In this document: positions 16,364 to 24,030 of the stretch, piece by piece
Layout: every line of letters begins with the position of its first letter
Position numbering within the stretch: position 1 is the stretch's first letter
NCBI RefSeq assembly: GCF_022430545.2
Contig: NZ_CP092488.2
Span: 3,968,001-4,032,000 of the forward strand
DNA: 64,000 nucleotides
Reading direction: 5' to 3'
Source: Mycobacterium paraterrae
Lineage (GTDB): Bacteria; Actinomycetota; Actinomycetes; Mycobacteriales; Mycobacteriaceae
The notes under the pieces: generated by a model
The model's input: only the letters and a program-made list of their open reading frames with translations
Database searches by the model: none
Told to the model about the DNA's origin: nothing
Translations under genes and position numbers: made by a program

Positions 16364-16558
16364 GTGCGTCTCACAGAATTCAACGAGCGGATCACCCTGC
16401 GATTCGGCGCCACGTACGGCGCCTCGGTGTTGGCTGACCACGTGTTGAGCGGTTTCGACGGACGCACCGCCGCGCAGGCGATCGAGGACGGGGTGGAGCC
16501 GCGCGACGTGTGGCGGGCGCTGTGCGTTGACTTCGACGTACCCCGCGACCAGTGGTGA
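16364..16558 (+). CDS. DUF3046 protein
   Basis: A 64-residue protein equivalent to Rv2738c, with a GTG start. It has the conserved DUF3046 pattern MRLTEFNERITLRFGATYG, then SVLADHVLSGFDGRTAAQAIEDG and RDVWRALCVDFDVP to the end. It is soluble and helical, of unknown function, and normally sits just upstream of recA in mycobacteria. Here a secreted-protein gene and an IS element now separate it from recA. Confidence 0.9.
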   Translation: MRLTEFNERITLRFGATYGASVLADHVLSGFDGRTAAQAIEDGVEPRDVWRALCVDFDVPRDQW

Positions 16559-16669
16559 AAGCCTGCAAGTCGTTTGGCAGGACAAGCCTCTCGAGACTGG
16601 CGGCAGAGCTCCCGCTCGAGCCCTGGCCGAAACCGGCTATCGCGTTAGCCGGTTGCAGGGCGGCGCGTT

Positions 16670-17185
16670 TCAGGGGATGACGAACCCCGCGGGCGTGTCG
16701 ACCAATACCGCGATGGCGTCAAACGTGGTGGGAATGTTGATGTCCCCGAACGGCGTGGTGAGTATGTCGGTGATGGTGTTCGGGGAACCCGCGGTCCCGG
16801 CGATGTCGGCGTATTCATTCGAGAATCCGCCACCAAAGTTGGTGAAGTCGAACACCGATCCAGTGGGCACCGTCAGGCCGCCAAGTTGGTTGCCGGTGTC
16901 GAGAATTAGCTCGTTGGAGTAGCCCCAGCTCGTCGTTACGCTTTCGAACTGGCCGGTGAAGGTCCCCAGCGTTTCGACGGGATTGCCCTGGTTGGCGGCA
17001 AAAACGTCGGTCCCCACAACGGTTTGATAGAAGGGGACAACCCCGGTTTCAGAGGTGATCACTGGCGTACCGTCGTATGTCTCTATCGAGTACTGGTCGT
17101 CAGCGAAGGCGACGGCCATCGGCAGAAACGCGGCAGCGAGCAGTCCTGCGGAGAACGCGCCGATGGTGAGCGAGATACGAGTCAT
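16670..17185 (-). CDS. Secreted protein of unknown function
   Basis: A 171-residue protein from ATG 17185 with a clear Sec signal peptide: MTRISLTIG, hydrophobic core FSAGLLAAAFLPMAVA, likely cleavage after AFA. The mature part is acidic, poor in Lys/Arg, without Cys, and rich in Thr/Gly/Phe (SVFDFTNFGGGFSNEYADIA), with repeated beta-strand character and C-terminus TPAGFVIP. It resembles small mycobacterial exported proteins, but I cannot name a family. The IS21 element begins 47 bp upstream of its start, so its promoter may have been altered. Confidence 0.75.
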   Translation of the reverse strand: MTRISLTIGAFSAGLLAAAFLPMAVAFADDQYSIETYDGTPVITSETGVVPFYQTVVGTDVFAANQGNPVETLGTFTGQFESVTTSWGYSNELILDTGNQLGGLTVPTGSVFDFTNFGGGFSNEYADIAGTAGSPNTITDILTTPFGDINIPTTFDAIAVLVDTPAGFVIP

Positions 17186-17447
17186 GACTGGCCTTCCGGG
17201 GATGGGAACTGCGATTCGTCCGTTCGTCGTGTGTCGGCGGACATGAAAAACTGCCCACTGGCGGACATGAAAGTGCCCGTTCGCGGCCAATAAGAACTGC
17301 CCACCGGCGGATACGAAAGTGCCCGCAGGCGGCCATGAATCTGCCCAGACCTACTTGATGTCGTTCGGCGCGTCTGCGCTGGGGCGGCCTCTCCTGCGGT
17401 TTCGATGTCGATGCCTAGTCGACCCGACAACCCCAGGAGAGACCTAC

Positions 17448-18965
17448 TTGAAGTCTGACGGAGAACTCATGGAAATACTCAATGCCTACGACCTGACCGG
17501 GTCCTACCGCGCCGCGGCCGAGCTGTGTGGGTGCTCGCACCACACCGTGAAGAAAGCGGTCGAGGATCGCAACGCTGGGCTGCCCCCGGCCACGCGGCGG
17601 GCCCGGATGATCGATGATTGGCGCGACCTGCTGGAAACCTGGGTCGCTGATTCGAAGGGCAAGATCCGCGGCGACAAAGCCCACGACAAGCTGGTGGCGT
17701 TGGGCTACACCGGCACCGACCGCACCACCCGCCGTTCGTTGGCGGAGATCAAAGCGCAATGGCGCCTTGGCAATACACGCGTGCACCGGCCCTGGATCAC
17801 CGAGCCAGGACTGTGGCTACAGTACGACTTCGCCGACGGCCCCCTTGTCGCCGGCCGCAAGATCGTGCTGCTCGTGGCGTGGCTGGCGTGGAGCCGCTAC
17901 CGCGTCGTGGTGGCTTTGCGGGACCGCACCGCACCCAGTGTCTTCGCCGGCCTGGACCGCATCTTTCGCATCGTCGGTGGTGCTCCGACCTACCTGCTCA
18001 CCGACAACGAGAAGACCGTCACCACTGGACACATCGCCGGAGTTCCGGTCCGCAACCGGGCCGCGGTCACCTTCGGCCGCTACTACGGCCTTTCGGTGCT
18101 GACGTGTGAACCCGCCGACCCAGCCACCAAGGGTGGGGTGGAGAACGCGGTGAAGCTCGCCAAAGCCGACATCGTGCCTACTGAGACCAACCTCCTGCCG
18201 CAGTACGACTCGTTCGCCGACGTCGAAGCCGCATGCGCCGGTTTCACCACCGAGATCAACGCCCGCGTGCACCGGATCACGGGACGCCGGCCGGCCGAGA
18301 TGCTCATTCAGGAACGCCCGGCCCTGCACGCGGTTCCTGACCTGCCCCACACCGCCGCGTTGGGGGTGACCCGCCGGGTTCCCGACAACACCCCGATGGT
18401 CACCTTCGACCACTGCCAATACTCGCTGCCCGCAACTCTTCTGGGCCAGACAGTGTGGATCCGTGACCACGACGGCACCGATGAGGTGGTGATCTGCGCT
18501 CTTGATGGCGGCGGCCCGGTGGAGGTGGCGCGGCATCGCCGCGCCGCCCCCGGTAGTCCCGCCATCAACGATGACCACTTCCCTGAGCATCGGGACAAGG
18601 TGCCCGGTGATTACCGGGTGCGGGCCCGCACTGTCAGTGAGCAGACCTTCCTGGCGCTGGGGCCGGGTGCGGCGGTGTGGCTCAAAGAAGCCGCCGCCGT
18701 CGGCACCGAACGGATCCTGCAGAAGATGGCCCACGCGGTGGAACTGTCGGCGTTAACCGGCCGCGCCGATGTCGACTGGGCGCTCGGGCATGCTGGCGTG
18801 CACGGTCGCTTCGCCACCGGTGACCTTGATTCCATCCTCGCCAGCAAGGGCATGGACACCACTCGCCGCGGCGCCGACGAAGACACCTCCCTGGCGCAAG
18901 GAACCAGTGGGTGGAACTTATTCGGCCGCAACGTTATCGACGCTGACGAGGCAGGCATCGCGTGA
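17448..18965 (+). CDS. istA: IS21-family transposase IstA
   Basis: A 505-residue DDE transposase. An N-terminal HTH (LTGSYRAAAELCGCSHHTVKKAVEDR, about residues 15-40) is followed by the catalytic core with Asp in QYDFADGP (about 128), Asp in LLTDNEKT (about 185) and Glu in KGGVENAV (about 231), then a C-terminal beta-barrel region (YSLPATLLGQTVWIRD). The TTG at 17448 is the likely start: AGGAGA at 17435-17440 is correctly spaced and the protein begins (M)KSDGELMEIL, as IS21 transposases commonly do; ATG 17469 is the alternative. The stop overlaps istB. Confidence 0.95.
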   Translation: MKSDGELMEILNAYDLTGSYRAAAELCGCSHHTVKKAVEDRNAGLPPATRRARMIDDWRDLLETWVADSKGKIRGDKAHDKLVALGYTGTDRTTRRSLAEIKAQWRLGNTRVHRPWITEPGLWLQYDFADGPLVAGRKIVLLVAWLAWSRYRVVVALRDRTAPSVFAGLDRIFRIVGGAPTYLLTDNEKTVTTGHIAGVPVRNRAAVTFGRYYGLSVLTCEPADPATKGGVENAVKLAKADIVPTETNLLPQYDSFADVEAACAGFTTEINARVHRITGRRPAEMLIQERPALHAVPDLPHTAALGVTRRVPDNTPMVTFDHCQYSLPATLLGQTVWIRDHDGTDEVVICALDGGGPVEVARHRRAAPGSPAINDDHFPEHRDKVPGDYRVRARTVSEQTFLALGPGAAVWLKEAAAVGTERILQKMAHAVELSALTGRADVDWALGHAGVHGRFATGDLDSILASKGMDTTRRGADEDTSLAQGTSGWNLFGRNVIDADEAGIA

Positions 18966-19738
18966 CTACCACCACGACCACCGCGTCGCTACCCGCCGAC
19001 GTCGAAGCGCTGATGCGTGGGCTGCGGTTGCCGCACGCCCGCGCGATCGCCGCCGACGTGCTGGCCACTGCCCGAGCTCAACGCTGGGACCCCACCGAGG
19101 TGATCAAAGCGCTGCTGACCGAGGAGTCCGCCGGCCGGGCCCGGTCCATGCTGGCCGCCCGCCGCAAAGCCGCCGGCTTCCCGACCGGGAAGACATTCGA
19201 CGTGTGGGACCCCAATGCGTCGTCGATCCCGTTACCGACCCAGCAGGCGCTACAGACCCTGGAGTGGGTGGGTCGTCGGGAGAACCTGGTGGTCTGCGGG
19301 CCCGCTGGCACCGGCAAGACGTTCTTCCTCGAAGCGTTGGGGCAGAAGGTCATCGAAGCCGGGATGCCGGTGGCGTGGTTCACCCTCGAGCAGATCGGGG
19401 TCCTGGTTCGGGCGCACCGCGCTGACGATTCGTTGGGCAAGGCCGTGGCCAAGATCGTGCGTGCCGAGCTCGTGGTGATTGACGACGTTGGACTGTTGCC
19501 CGTCGGTGCCGATGCCGCTGAAGGGCTCTACCGCATCGTCGAGGCCGCCTATGAACGGCGCTCGGTGGCGATCTCATCGAACCTGCACCCCAGTGGTTTC
19601 GATGAGCTGATGCCCAAGACGTTGGCGACTGCCACCGTGGACCGGCTGCTGCATCACGCGCACCTGTGCCAGACCAGCGGAGACTCCGTGCGGCTGGCCC
19701 AAGCCCTGCACGGGAAGGGAGTCAAACCCTTGAGCTGA
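18962..19738 (+). CDS. istB: IS21-family ATPase helper IstB
   Basis: A 258-residue AAA+ (DnaA/DnaC-like) ATPase that directs IstA to target DNA. The Walker A GPAGTGKTFF lies near residue 114, Walker B LVVIDDVGLLPV near 176, and a sensor segment (SVAISSNLHPSGFDELMPKT) near 205. The GTG start overlaps the istA stop (GTGA at 18962-18965). Length and order are typical of IS21. The gene is intact to its stop, 131 bp before the right end of the element. Confidence 0.95.
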   Translation: MTTTTTTASLPADVEALMRGLRLPHARAIAADVLATARAQRWDPTEVIKALLTEESAGRARSMLAARRKAAGFPTGKTFDVWDPNASSIPLPTQQALQTLEWVGRRENLVVCGPAGTGKTFFLEALGQKVIEAGMPVAWFTLEQIGVLVRAHRADDSLGKAVAKIVRAELVVIDDVGLLPVGADAAEGLYRIVEAAYERRSVAISSNLHPSGFDELMPKTLATATVDRLLHHAHLCQTSGDSVRLAQALHGKGVKPLS

Positions 19739-20064
19739 CAACGGCCTCAACCACCGGTGGCGGACACACCCTAATGGGCAGATTCGTGTCCGCCACTGGG
19801 CAGTTCTTATTGGCCACCTACGGGCAGTTCTCATGTCCGCCCACGGGCAGTTTCAGCTGTCCATTGACAGTCGTGTGATATCGAGTTATCTGAGAGAAAG
19901 CCGGGTCTTTCCTCAGCGATATCTCAGGATATTAGCTCGCATTCTGGATGGCAGAAGGTAAATCCGGGATCGGATCTTGATTTCAGGGCACTGGCTCCGC
20001 GCTACGGACTGAGGCGCCCGGCCTTTTCTGCCGAAGACACGCCAGCGGCGCGCCTGCAAGCTAG

Positions 20065-20080
20065 TCGAACACCTGTTCGC
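20065..20080 (+). promoter_or_regulatory. LexA (SOS) box upstream of recA
   Basis: TCGAACACCTGTTCGC at 20065-20080 fits the mycobacterial LexA operator TCGAAC-N4-GTTCGA at 11 of 12 positions. It is 113 bp upstream of the recA start and 195 bp inside the right end of the IS21 element, so it was not disrupted by the insertion. Confidence 0.85.
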
Positions 20081-20110
20081 TACTGTGGTGATCGTTCGAC
20101 AGATGCCGAC

Positions 20111-20133
20111 TTGTCGGAGGGCTGCTCTAACGT
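20111..20133 (+). promoter_or_regulatory. RecA-NDp-type (PafBC, LexA-independent) promoter of recA
   Basis: TTGTCGGAG at 20111, an 8-nt spacer and TAACGT at 20128-20133 match the RecA-NDp consensus TTGTCRGTG-N8-TAN3T with one mismatch (A for T at position 8). In mycobacteria this promoter class drives LexA/RecA-independent DNA damage induction through PafBC. Together with the LexA box it gives recA two damage inputs. Confidence 0.75.
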
Positions 20134-20192
20134 CGCGGCCAATCGACCAACACCGGTCAAACCGAACAACGACTACACCGAGAGGTAGCACC

Positions 20193-21242
20193 ATGGCACA
20201 AGCCCCAGACCGCGAAAAGGCCCTCGAATTGGCGATGGCCCAAATTGAGAAGAGTCACGGCAAAGGCTCGGTGATGCGCCTCGGAGACGAAGTGCGTCAA
20301 CCGATTTCGGTCATCCCGACCGGATCTATCGCGCTAGATGTGGCGCTGGGCATCGGCGGCCTTCCTCGTGGCCGCATCGTCGAGATCTACGGCCCGGAGT
20401 CTTCGGGTAAAACCACCGTCGCTCTGCACGCGGTGGCCAACGCGCAGGCCGCCGGTGGCATCGCGGCATTCATCGACGCCGAGCACGCGCTGGATCCCGA
20501 CTACGCCCACAAGTTGGGTGTCGACACCGATTCGCTGCTGGTCAGCCAGCCGGACACCGGTGAGCAGGCCCTCGAGATCGCGGACATGCTGATCCGTTCA
20601 GGTGCGCTGGACATCTTGGTCGTCGACTCGGTCGCCGCGCTGGTGCCCCGCGCAGAGATCGAAGGCGAGATGGGTGACAGTCACGTCGGACTGCAGGCTC
20701 GGCTGATGAGCCAGGCGCTGCGGAAAATCACCGGTGCGCTGAGCAATTCGGGCACCACGGCGATCTTCATCAACCAGCTCCGCGAGAAGATCGGCGTGAT
20801 GTTCGGTTCGCCCGAAACCACCACGGGCGGAAAGGCGTTGAAGTTCTACTCCTCGGTGCGTCTGGATGTGCGACGGATCGAGACGCTGAAAGACGGCACC
20901 GACGCGGTCGGTAACCGCACCCGAGTCAAGGTCGTCAAGAACAAGGTGTCGCCGCCGTTCAAGCAGGCCGAGTTCGACATCCTTTACGGGCGTGGTATCA
21001 GCCGCGAGGGCTCGCTGATCGACATGGGCGTGGATCAGGGCTTCGTCCGCAAGTCCGGGTCGTGGTTCACCTACGAAGGCGAGCAGTTGGGGCAGGGTAA
21101 AGAGAACGCCCGCAACTTCCTGCTGGAGAACGTCGACGTGGCCAACGAGATCGAGAAGAAGATCAAGGAAAAGCTCGGTATCGGTGCCGTGCTGACCGAT
21201 GACGCCAATGTCGAGCCCCTCCCCGCTCCCGTCGACTTCTGA
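20193..21242 (+). CDS. recA: Recombinase RecA
   Basis: A 349-residue recombinase that forms filaments on single-stranded DNA, drives strand exchange and triggers LexA self-cleavage. The Walker A GPESSGKTT is at residues 67-75; DILVVDSVAALVPRAEIEGE near 143 and the DNA-binding loop L2 (NQLREKIGVMFGSPETTTGG) near 195-213 are intact. No intein interrupts the gene, unlike M. tuberculosis and M. leprae. GAGAGG lies 8 nt before the ATG at 20193. Its 3' end overlaps recX by 44 nt, indicating co-transcription. Confidence 0.98.
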   Translation: MAQAPDREKALELAMAQIEKSHGKGSVMRLGDEVRQPISVIPTGSIALDVALGIGGLPRGRIVEIYGPESSGKTTVALHAVANAQAAGGIAAFIDAEHALDPDYAHKLGVDTDSLLVSQPDTGEQALEIADMLIRSGALDILVVDSVAALVPRAEIEGEMGDSHVGLQARLMSQALRKITGALSNSGTTAIFINQLREKIGVMFGSPETTTGGKALKFYSSVRLDVRRIETLKDGTDAVGNRTRVKVVKNKVSPPFKQAEFDILYGRGISREGSLIDMGVDQGFVRKSGSWFTYEGEQLGQGKENARNFLLENVDVANEIEKKIKEKLGIGAVLTDDANVEPLPAPVDF

Positions 21243-21735
21243 GCCATCTCGCGGTGAGCAGGCGCGGGCGTTGTGTCTGCGCCTGCTCACCGCGCGGGCG
21301 CGAACCCGCGCCGAGTTGGCGGCTCAGCTGGCCAAGCGTGGCTATCCCGACGATCTCAGCACGCAGGTGCTGGATCGGCTGACCGAGGTCGGGTTGGTGG
21401 ACGACGCGGACTTCGCTGAGCAGTGGGTGCACTCGCGGTTGGCCAACGCGGGAAAAGGTAAGCGTGCGTTGGCTGCTGAGTTGCAGACCAAGGGTGTGGA
21501 CAAGGAACTGATCACGTCGGTGCTTGGCGGCATCAACCCTGCCGACGAGCGAGGCCGGGCCGAAGAGCTGGTCCGCAAGAAGCTGCGGCGTGAAAGTCTC
21601 AGCGATGAGGCCGCCGATGCCAGGGTCACGCGCCGCTTGGTGGGAATGCTTGCCCGGCGAGGCTTCAGCCAGGGGATGGCCTTCGACGTGGTCAGCGTCG
21701 AGTTGGCCGGCGAGCGGGAGCGCCGGCGCGTCTAG
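21199..21735 (+). CDS. recX: Recombination regulator RecX
   Basis: A 178-residue RecX that binds RecA and limits its ATPase and strand exchange. It consists of tandem three-helix repeats: RGEQARALCLRLLTARARTR, LAAQLAKRGYPDDL, VDDADFAEQWVHSRL and LAAELQTKGVDKELI are typical. The start overlaps recA by 44 nt at ATG 21199; a second in-frame ATG at 21208 is equally possible. The overlap matches recA-recX coupling known in mycobacteria. Confidence 0.93.
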   Translation: MTPMSSPSPLPSTSEPSRGEQARALCLRLLTARARTRAELAAQLAKRGYPDDLSTQVLDRLTEVGLVDDADFAEQWVHSRLANAGKGKRALAAELQTKGVDKELITSVLGGINPADERGRAEELVRKKLRRESLSDEAADARVTRRLVGMLARRGFSQGMAFDVVSVELAGERERRRV

Positions 21736-21778
21736 GTCGCCCGAACGCCGGGCTGCTGGCGCGCCGTACCATGGCCCA

Positions 21779-23428
21779 GTGACTTCGACGGTGGAATCAG
21801 GCTCGACGCCCGCGGCGGCGCCGCTGCCGTCGCAGCGCAGCTACGAGGTCCGCACCTACGGCTGTCAGATGAACGTCCACGATTCCGAACGGCTGGCCGG
21901 TCTGCTCGAGGCGGCGGGCTACCGGCGGGCGGCCGACGGCGACGATGCGGATGTCGTGGTGTTCAACACGTGCGCGGTGCGGGAGAACGCCGACAACAAA
22001 CTGTACGGAAACATCAGCCACCTGGCCCCACGCAAGCGAAGCAACCCCGACTTCCAGATCGCGGTCGGAGGATGCCTGGCGCAAAAAGATCGAGACGCTG
22101 TGCTGGGCAAGGCGCCGTGGGTCGATGTCGTCTTCGGCACGCACAACATCGGGTCTTTGCCCACGCTGCTGGAACGGGCACGGCACAACCGGGTCGCCCA
22201 GGTCGAAATCGCCGAGGCGCTGCAAGAATTCCCGTCGGCGCTGCCTGCGGCACGCGAATCCGCTTACGCCGCGTGGGTTTCCATCTCGGTCGGTTGTAAC
22301 AACAGCTGCACGTTTTGCATCGTGCCGTCGCTGCGCGGCAAGGAGGTCGACCGCAGCCCCGACGACATCTTGGCCGAAGTGCGTTCACTGGTCGCCGACG
22401 GCGTGCTGGAAATCACGCTGCTAGGTCAAAACGTCAACGCCTACGGGGTGTCGTTCGCCGACCCGCAACTACCGCGCAACCGCGGCGCGTTCGCCGAACT
22501 GCTGACTGAGTGCGGTCGCATCGATGGGCTCGAGCGGGTGCGCTTCACCTCACCGCATCCGGCCGAATTCACCGACGATGTCATCGAAGCGATGGCCCGG
22601 ACGCCGAATGTCTGCCCGGCGCTGCACATGCCGCTGCAATCCGGCTCGGACCGCATGTTGCGGGCGATGCGCCGGTCCTACCGCGCCGAGCGCTACCTCG
22701 GGATCATCGACAGGGTCCGCGCTGTCATGCCCCACGCGGCGATCACCACCGACCTGATCGTGGGGTTCCCGGGCGAAACCGAAGAGGACTTCGCCGCCAC
22801 GCTCGACGTCGTCCGCCAGGCCCGTTTCGCCAGCGCTTTCACCTTCCAGTACTCCAAGCGGCCGGGAACCCCCGCGGCCGAACTCGACAACCAGGTGCCG
22901 AAAGCGGTTGTGCAGGAACGCTACGACAGACTCATCGCCCTGCAAGAAGAGATCGCGCTCGAGGAGAACCGCGCCCAGATCGGCCGGACCGTCGAACTCC
23001 TCGTAGCCACCGGCGAAGGCCGCAAGGACACCAGCACCGCTCGGATGAGCGGACGGGCACGCGACGGGCGACTCGTGCATTTCACACCGGGGGAGCAGCA
23101 CGTGCGCCCCGGTGACATCGTCACGACCACGGTCACCCGCGCAGCGCCGCATCACCTGATCGCCGACGGCGACGTGCTCAGCTACCGCCGCACCCGAGCC
23201 GGAGACGCACACGCCGCCGGCCGGCGTCCCTCCGGCGCCAGAGCATTGAGCCTGTCTGGCGACGATGCGGACGGGGGACGCGTCGGAGGAGGAGCCAGAG
23301 CATTGAGCCTGTCTGGCGACGATGCGGACGGGGGACGCGTCGGAGGAGGAGCCAGACCATTGAGCCTGGGCATGCCGGCGATCGGGAAACCGGCTCAGCC
23401 GACCGAGTCGCCGGGGTGTGCTCGATGA
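21779..23428 (+). CDS. miaB: tRNA-2-methylthio-N6-dimethylallyladenosine synthase MiaB
   Basis: A 549-residue radical-SAM methylthiotransferase acting on i6A37 of tRNAs; its substrate is made by MiaA (27432). The N-terminal domain has YGCQMNVHDSER, FNTCAVRENAD and GGCLAQKD, giving the auxiliary-cluster cysteines. The radical-SAM motif C-x3-C-x2-C is NNSCTFCIVPSLRGKE near residue 182. A TRAM domain ends near residue 475. The final ~65 residues are unusual: two and a partial third copy of a 19-residue repeat beginning GARALSLSGDDADGGRVGG, encoded by a 57-bp tandem repeat. The GTG at 21779 follows recX by 43 bp. Confidence 0.95.
   Translation: MTSTVESGSTPAAAPLPSQRSYEVRTYGCQMNVHDSERLAGLLEAAGYRRAADGDDADVVVFNTCAVRENADNKLYGNISHLAPRKRSNPDFQIAVGGCLAQKDRDAVLGKAPWVDVVFGTHNIGSLPTLLERARHNRVAQVEIAEALQEFPSALPAARESAYAAWVSISVGCNNSCTFCIVPSLRGKEVDRSPDDILAEVRSLVADGVLEITLLGQNVNAYGVSFADPQLPRNRGAFAELLTECGRIDGLERVRFTSPHPAEFTDDVIEAMARTPNVCPALHMPLQSGSDRMLRAMRRSYRAERYLGIIDRVRAVMPHAAITTDLIVGFPGETEEDFAATLDVVRQARFASAFTFQYSKRPGTPAAELDNQVPKAVVQERYDRLIALQEEIALEENRAQIGRTVELLVATGEGRKDTSTARMSGRARDGRLVHFTPGEQHVRPGDIVTTTVTRAAPHHLIADGDVLSYRRTRAGDAHAAGRRPSGARALSLSGDDADGGRVGGGARALSLSGDDADGGRVGGGARPLSLGMPAIGKPAQPTESPGCAR
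23237..23370 (+). repeat. 57-bp tandem repeat inside miaB
   Basis: Copies begin at 23237, 23294 and 23351 (GCCAGAGCATTGAGCCTGTC, with GCCAGACC in the third), period 57 bp, the third copy breaking off after about 20 bp. The two full copies are essentially identical, suggesting a recent duplication. The period is a multiple of three, so the miaB frame is kept. The unit contains GACGATGCGG...GGAGGAGGA, the same core as the dispersed repeats at 2502, 10911 and 62781. Confidence 0.9.
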
Positions 23429-24030
23429 GCGGCAATGACGGCGCATTCGATGCGTACCGCGACGACATCGAGGCCGCTGAGCGTCGCATTGCTCGCGAGA
23501 TCGAGCCGGGCGCAAGGGCTTTGGTCGTCGCGATCTTGGTTTTCGTGCTGATCGGTTCGTTCGTGCTGCCACATACCGGTCACGTGCGCGGATGGGATGT
23601 GCTGTTTTCCACCCACGGCGCCGCCAATGCGGCCATCGCCCTGCCGCAGCGCGTATTCAGTTGGCTTGCTTTGGTTTTCGGCGTCGGTTTTTCCATGCTG
23701 GCTCTGTTGACCCGCCGTTGGGCCTTGGCCTGGATCGCGCTGGCGGGTTCTGCGGTGGCCAGTGCCGCTGGGCTGCTGGCCATTTGGTCGCGGCAGACAG
23801 TCGCCTCCGGTCACCCCGGGCCCGGCGTCGGGTTGTTCGTGGCGTGGCTTGCCATCATCTTGCTGACGTTCCACTGGGCGCGGGTGGTCTGGTCGCGCAC
23901 CATCGTGCAACTCGCCGCAGAGGAACAGCGCCGTAAATCGGCGGCGCAGCGCCAGGCCCGGACGCTGCTGGAGACCCTCGATGACCCTCAACCACCCAAG
24001 GGCAATGGCCCGGGCGGTTCTTCGACTTAG
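23425..24030 (+). CDS. Conserved membrane protein (Rv2732c-like)
   Basis: A 201-residue protein with four predicted membrane helices: ALVVAILVFVLIGSFVLP (about residues 32-50), FSWLALVFGVGFSMLALLT, WALAWIALAGSAVASAAGLL and GVGLFVAWLAIILLTFHWAR. N- and C-termini are polar; the C-terminus is basic and coiled. ATG 23425 overlaps the miaB stop (ATGA). It matches the M. tuberculosis gene next to miaB; function not established to my knowledge. Confidence 0.85.
   Translation: MSGNDGAFDAYRDDIEAAERRIAREIEPGARALVVAILVFVLIGSFVLPHTGHVRGWDVLFSTHGAANAAIALPQRVFSWLALVFGVGFSMLALLTRRWALAWIALAGSAVASAAGLLAIWSRQTVASGHPGPGVGLFVAWLAIILLTFHWARVVWSRTIVQLAAEEQRRKSAAQRQARTLLETLDDPQPPKGNGPGGSST

Larger units (their letters stand above)
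17232..19869 (+). mobile_element. Complete IS21-family insertion sequence with 6-bp target duplication
   Basis: A 2638-bp element with 5'-TG...CA-3' ends: TGTCGGCGGACATG at the left and, read inward from the right, TGTCAATGGACAG. Both ends carry multiple related copies of a GGCGGACATGA-N-AACTGCCC type repeat (about 17232-17341 and 19757-19869), the multiple terminal repeats usual for IS21. It encodes istA and istB overlapping by 4 nt. The flanks show the same hexamer GTCGTG at 17226-17231 and 19870-19875, the expected target duplication. Both genes are open, so it looks recently active. Confidence 0.93.

Noticed and set aside
23237..23370. CRISPR-like repeats in miaB
   Set aside because: The units are directly abutting tandem repeats without unique spacers and preserve the reading frame; no cas genes in the window.
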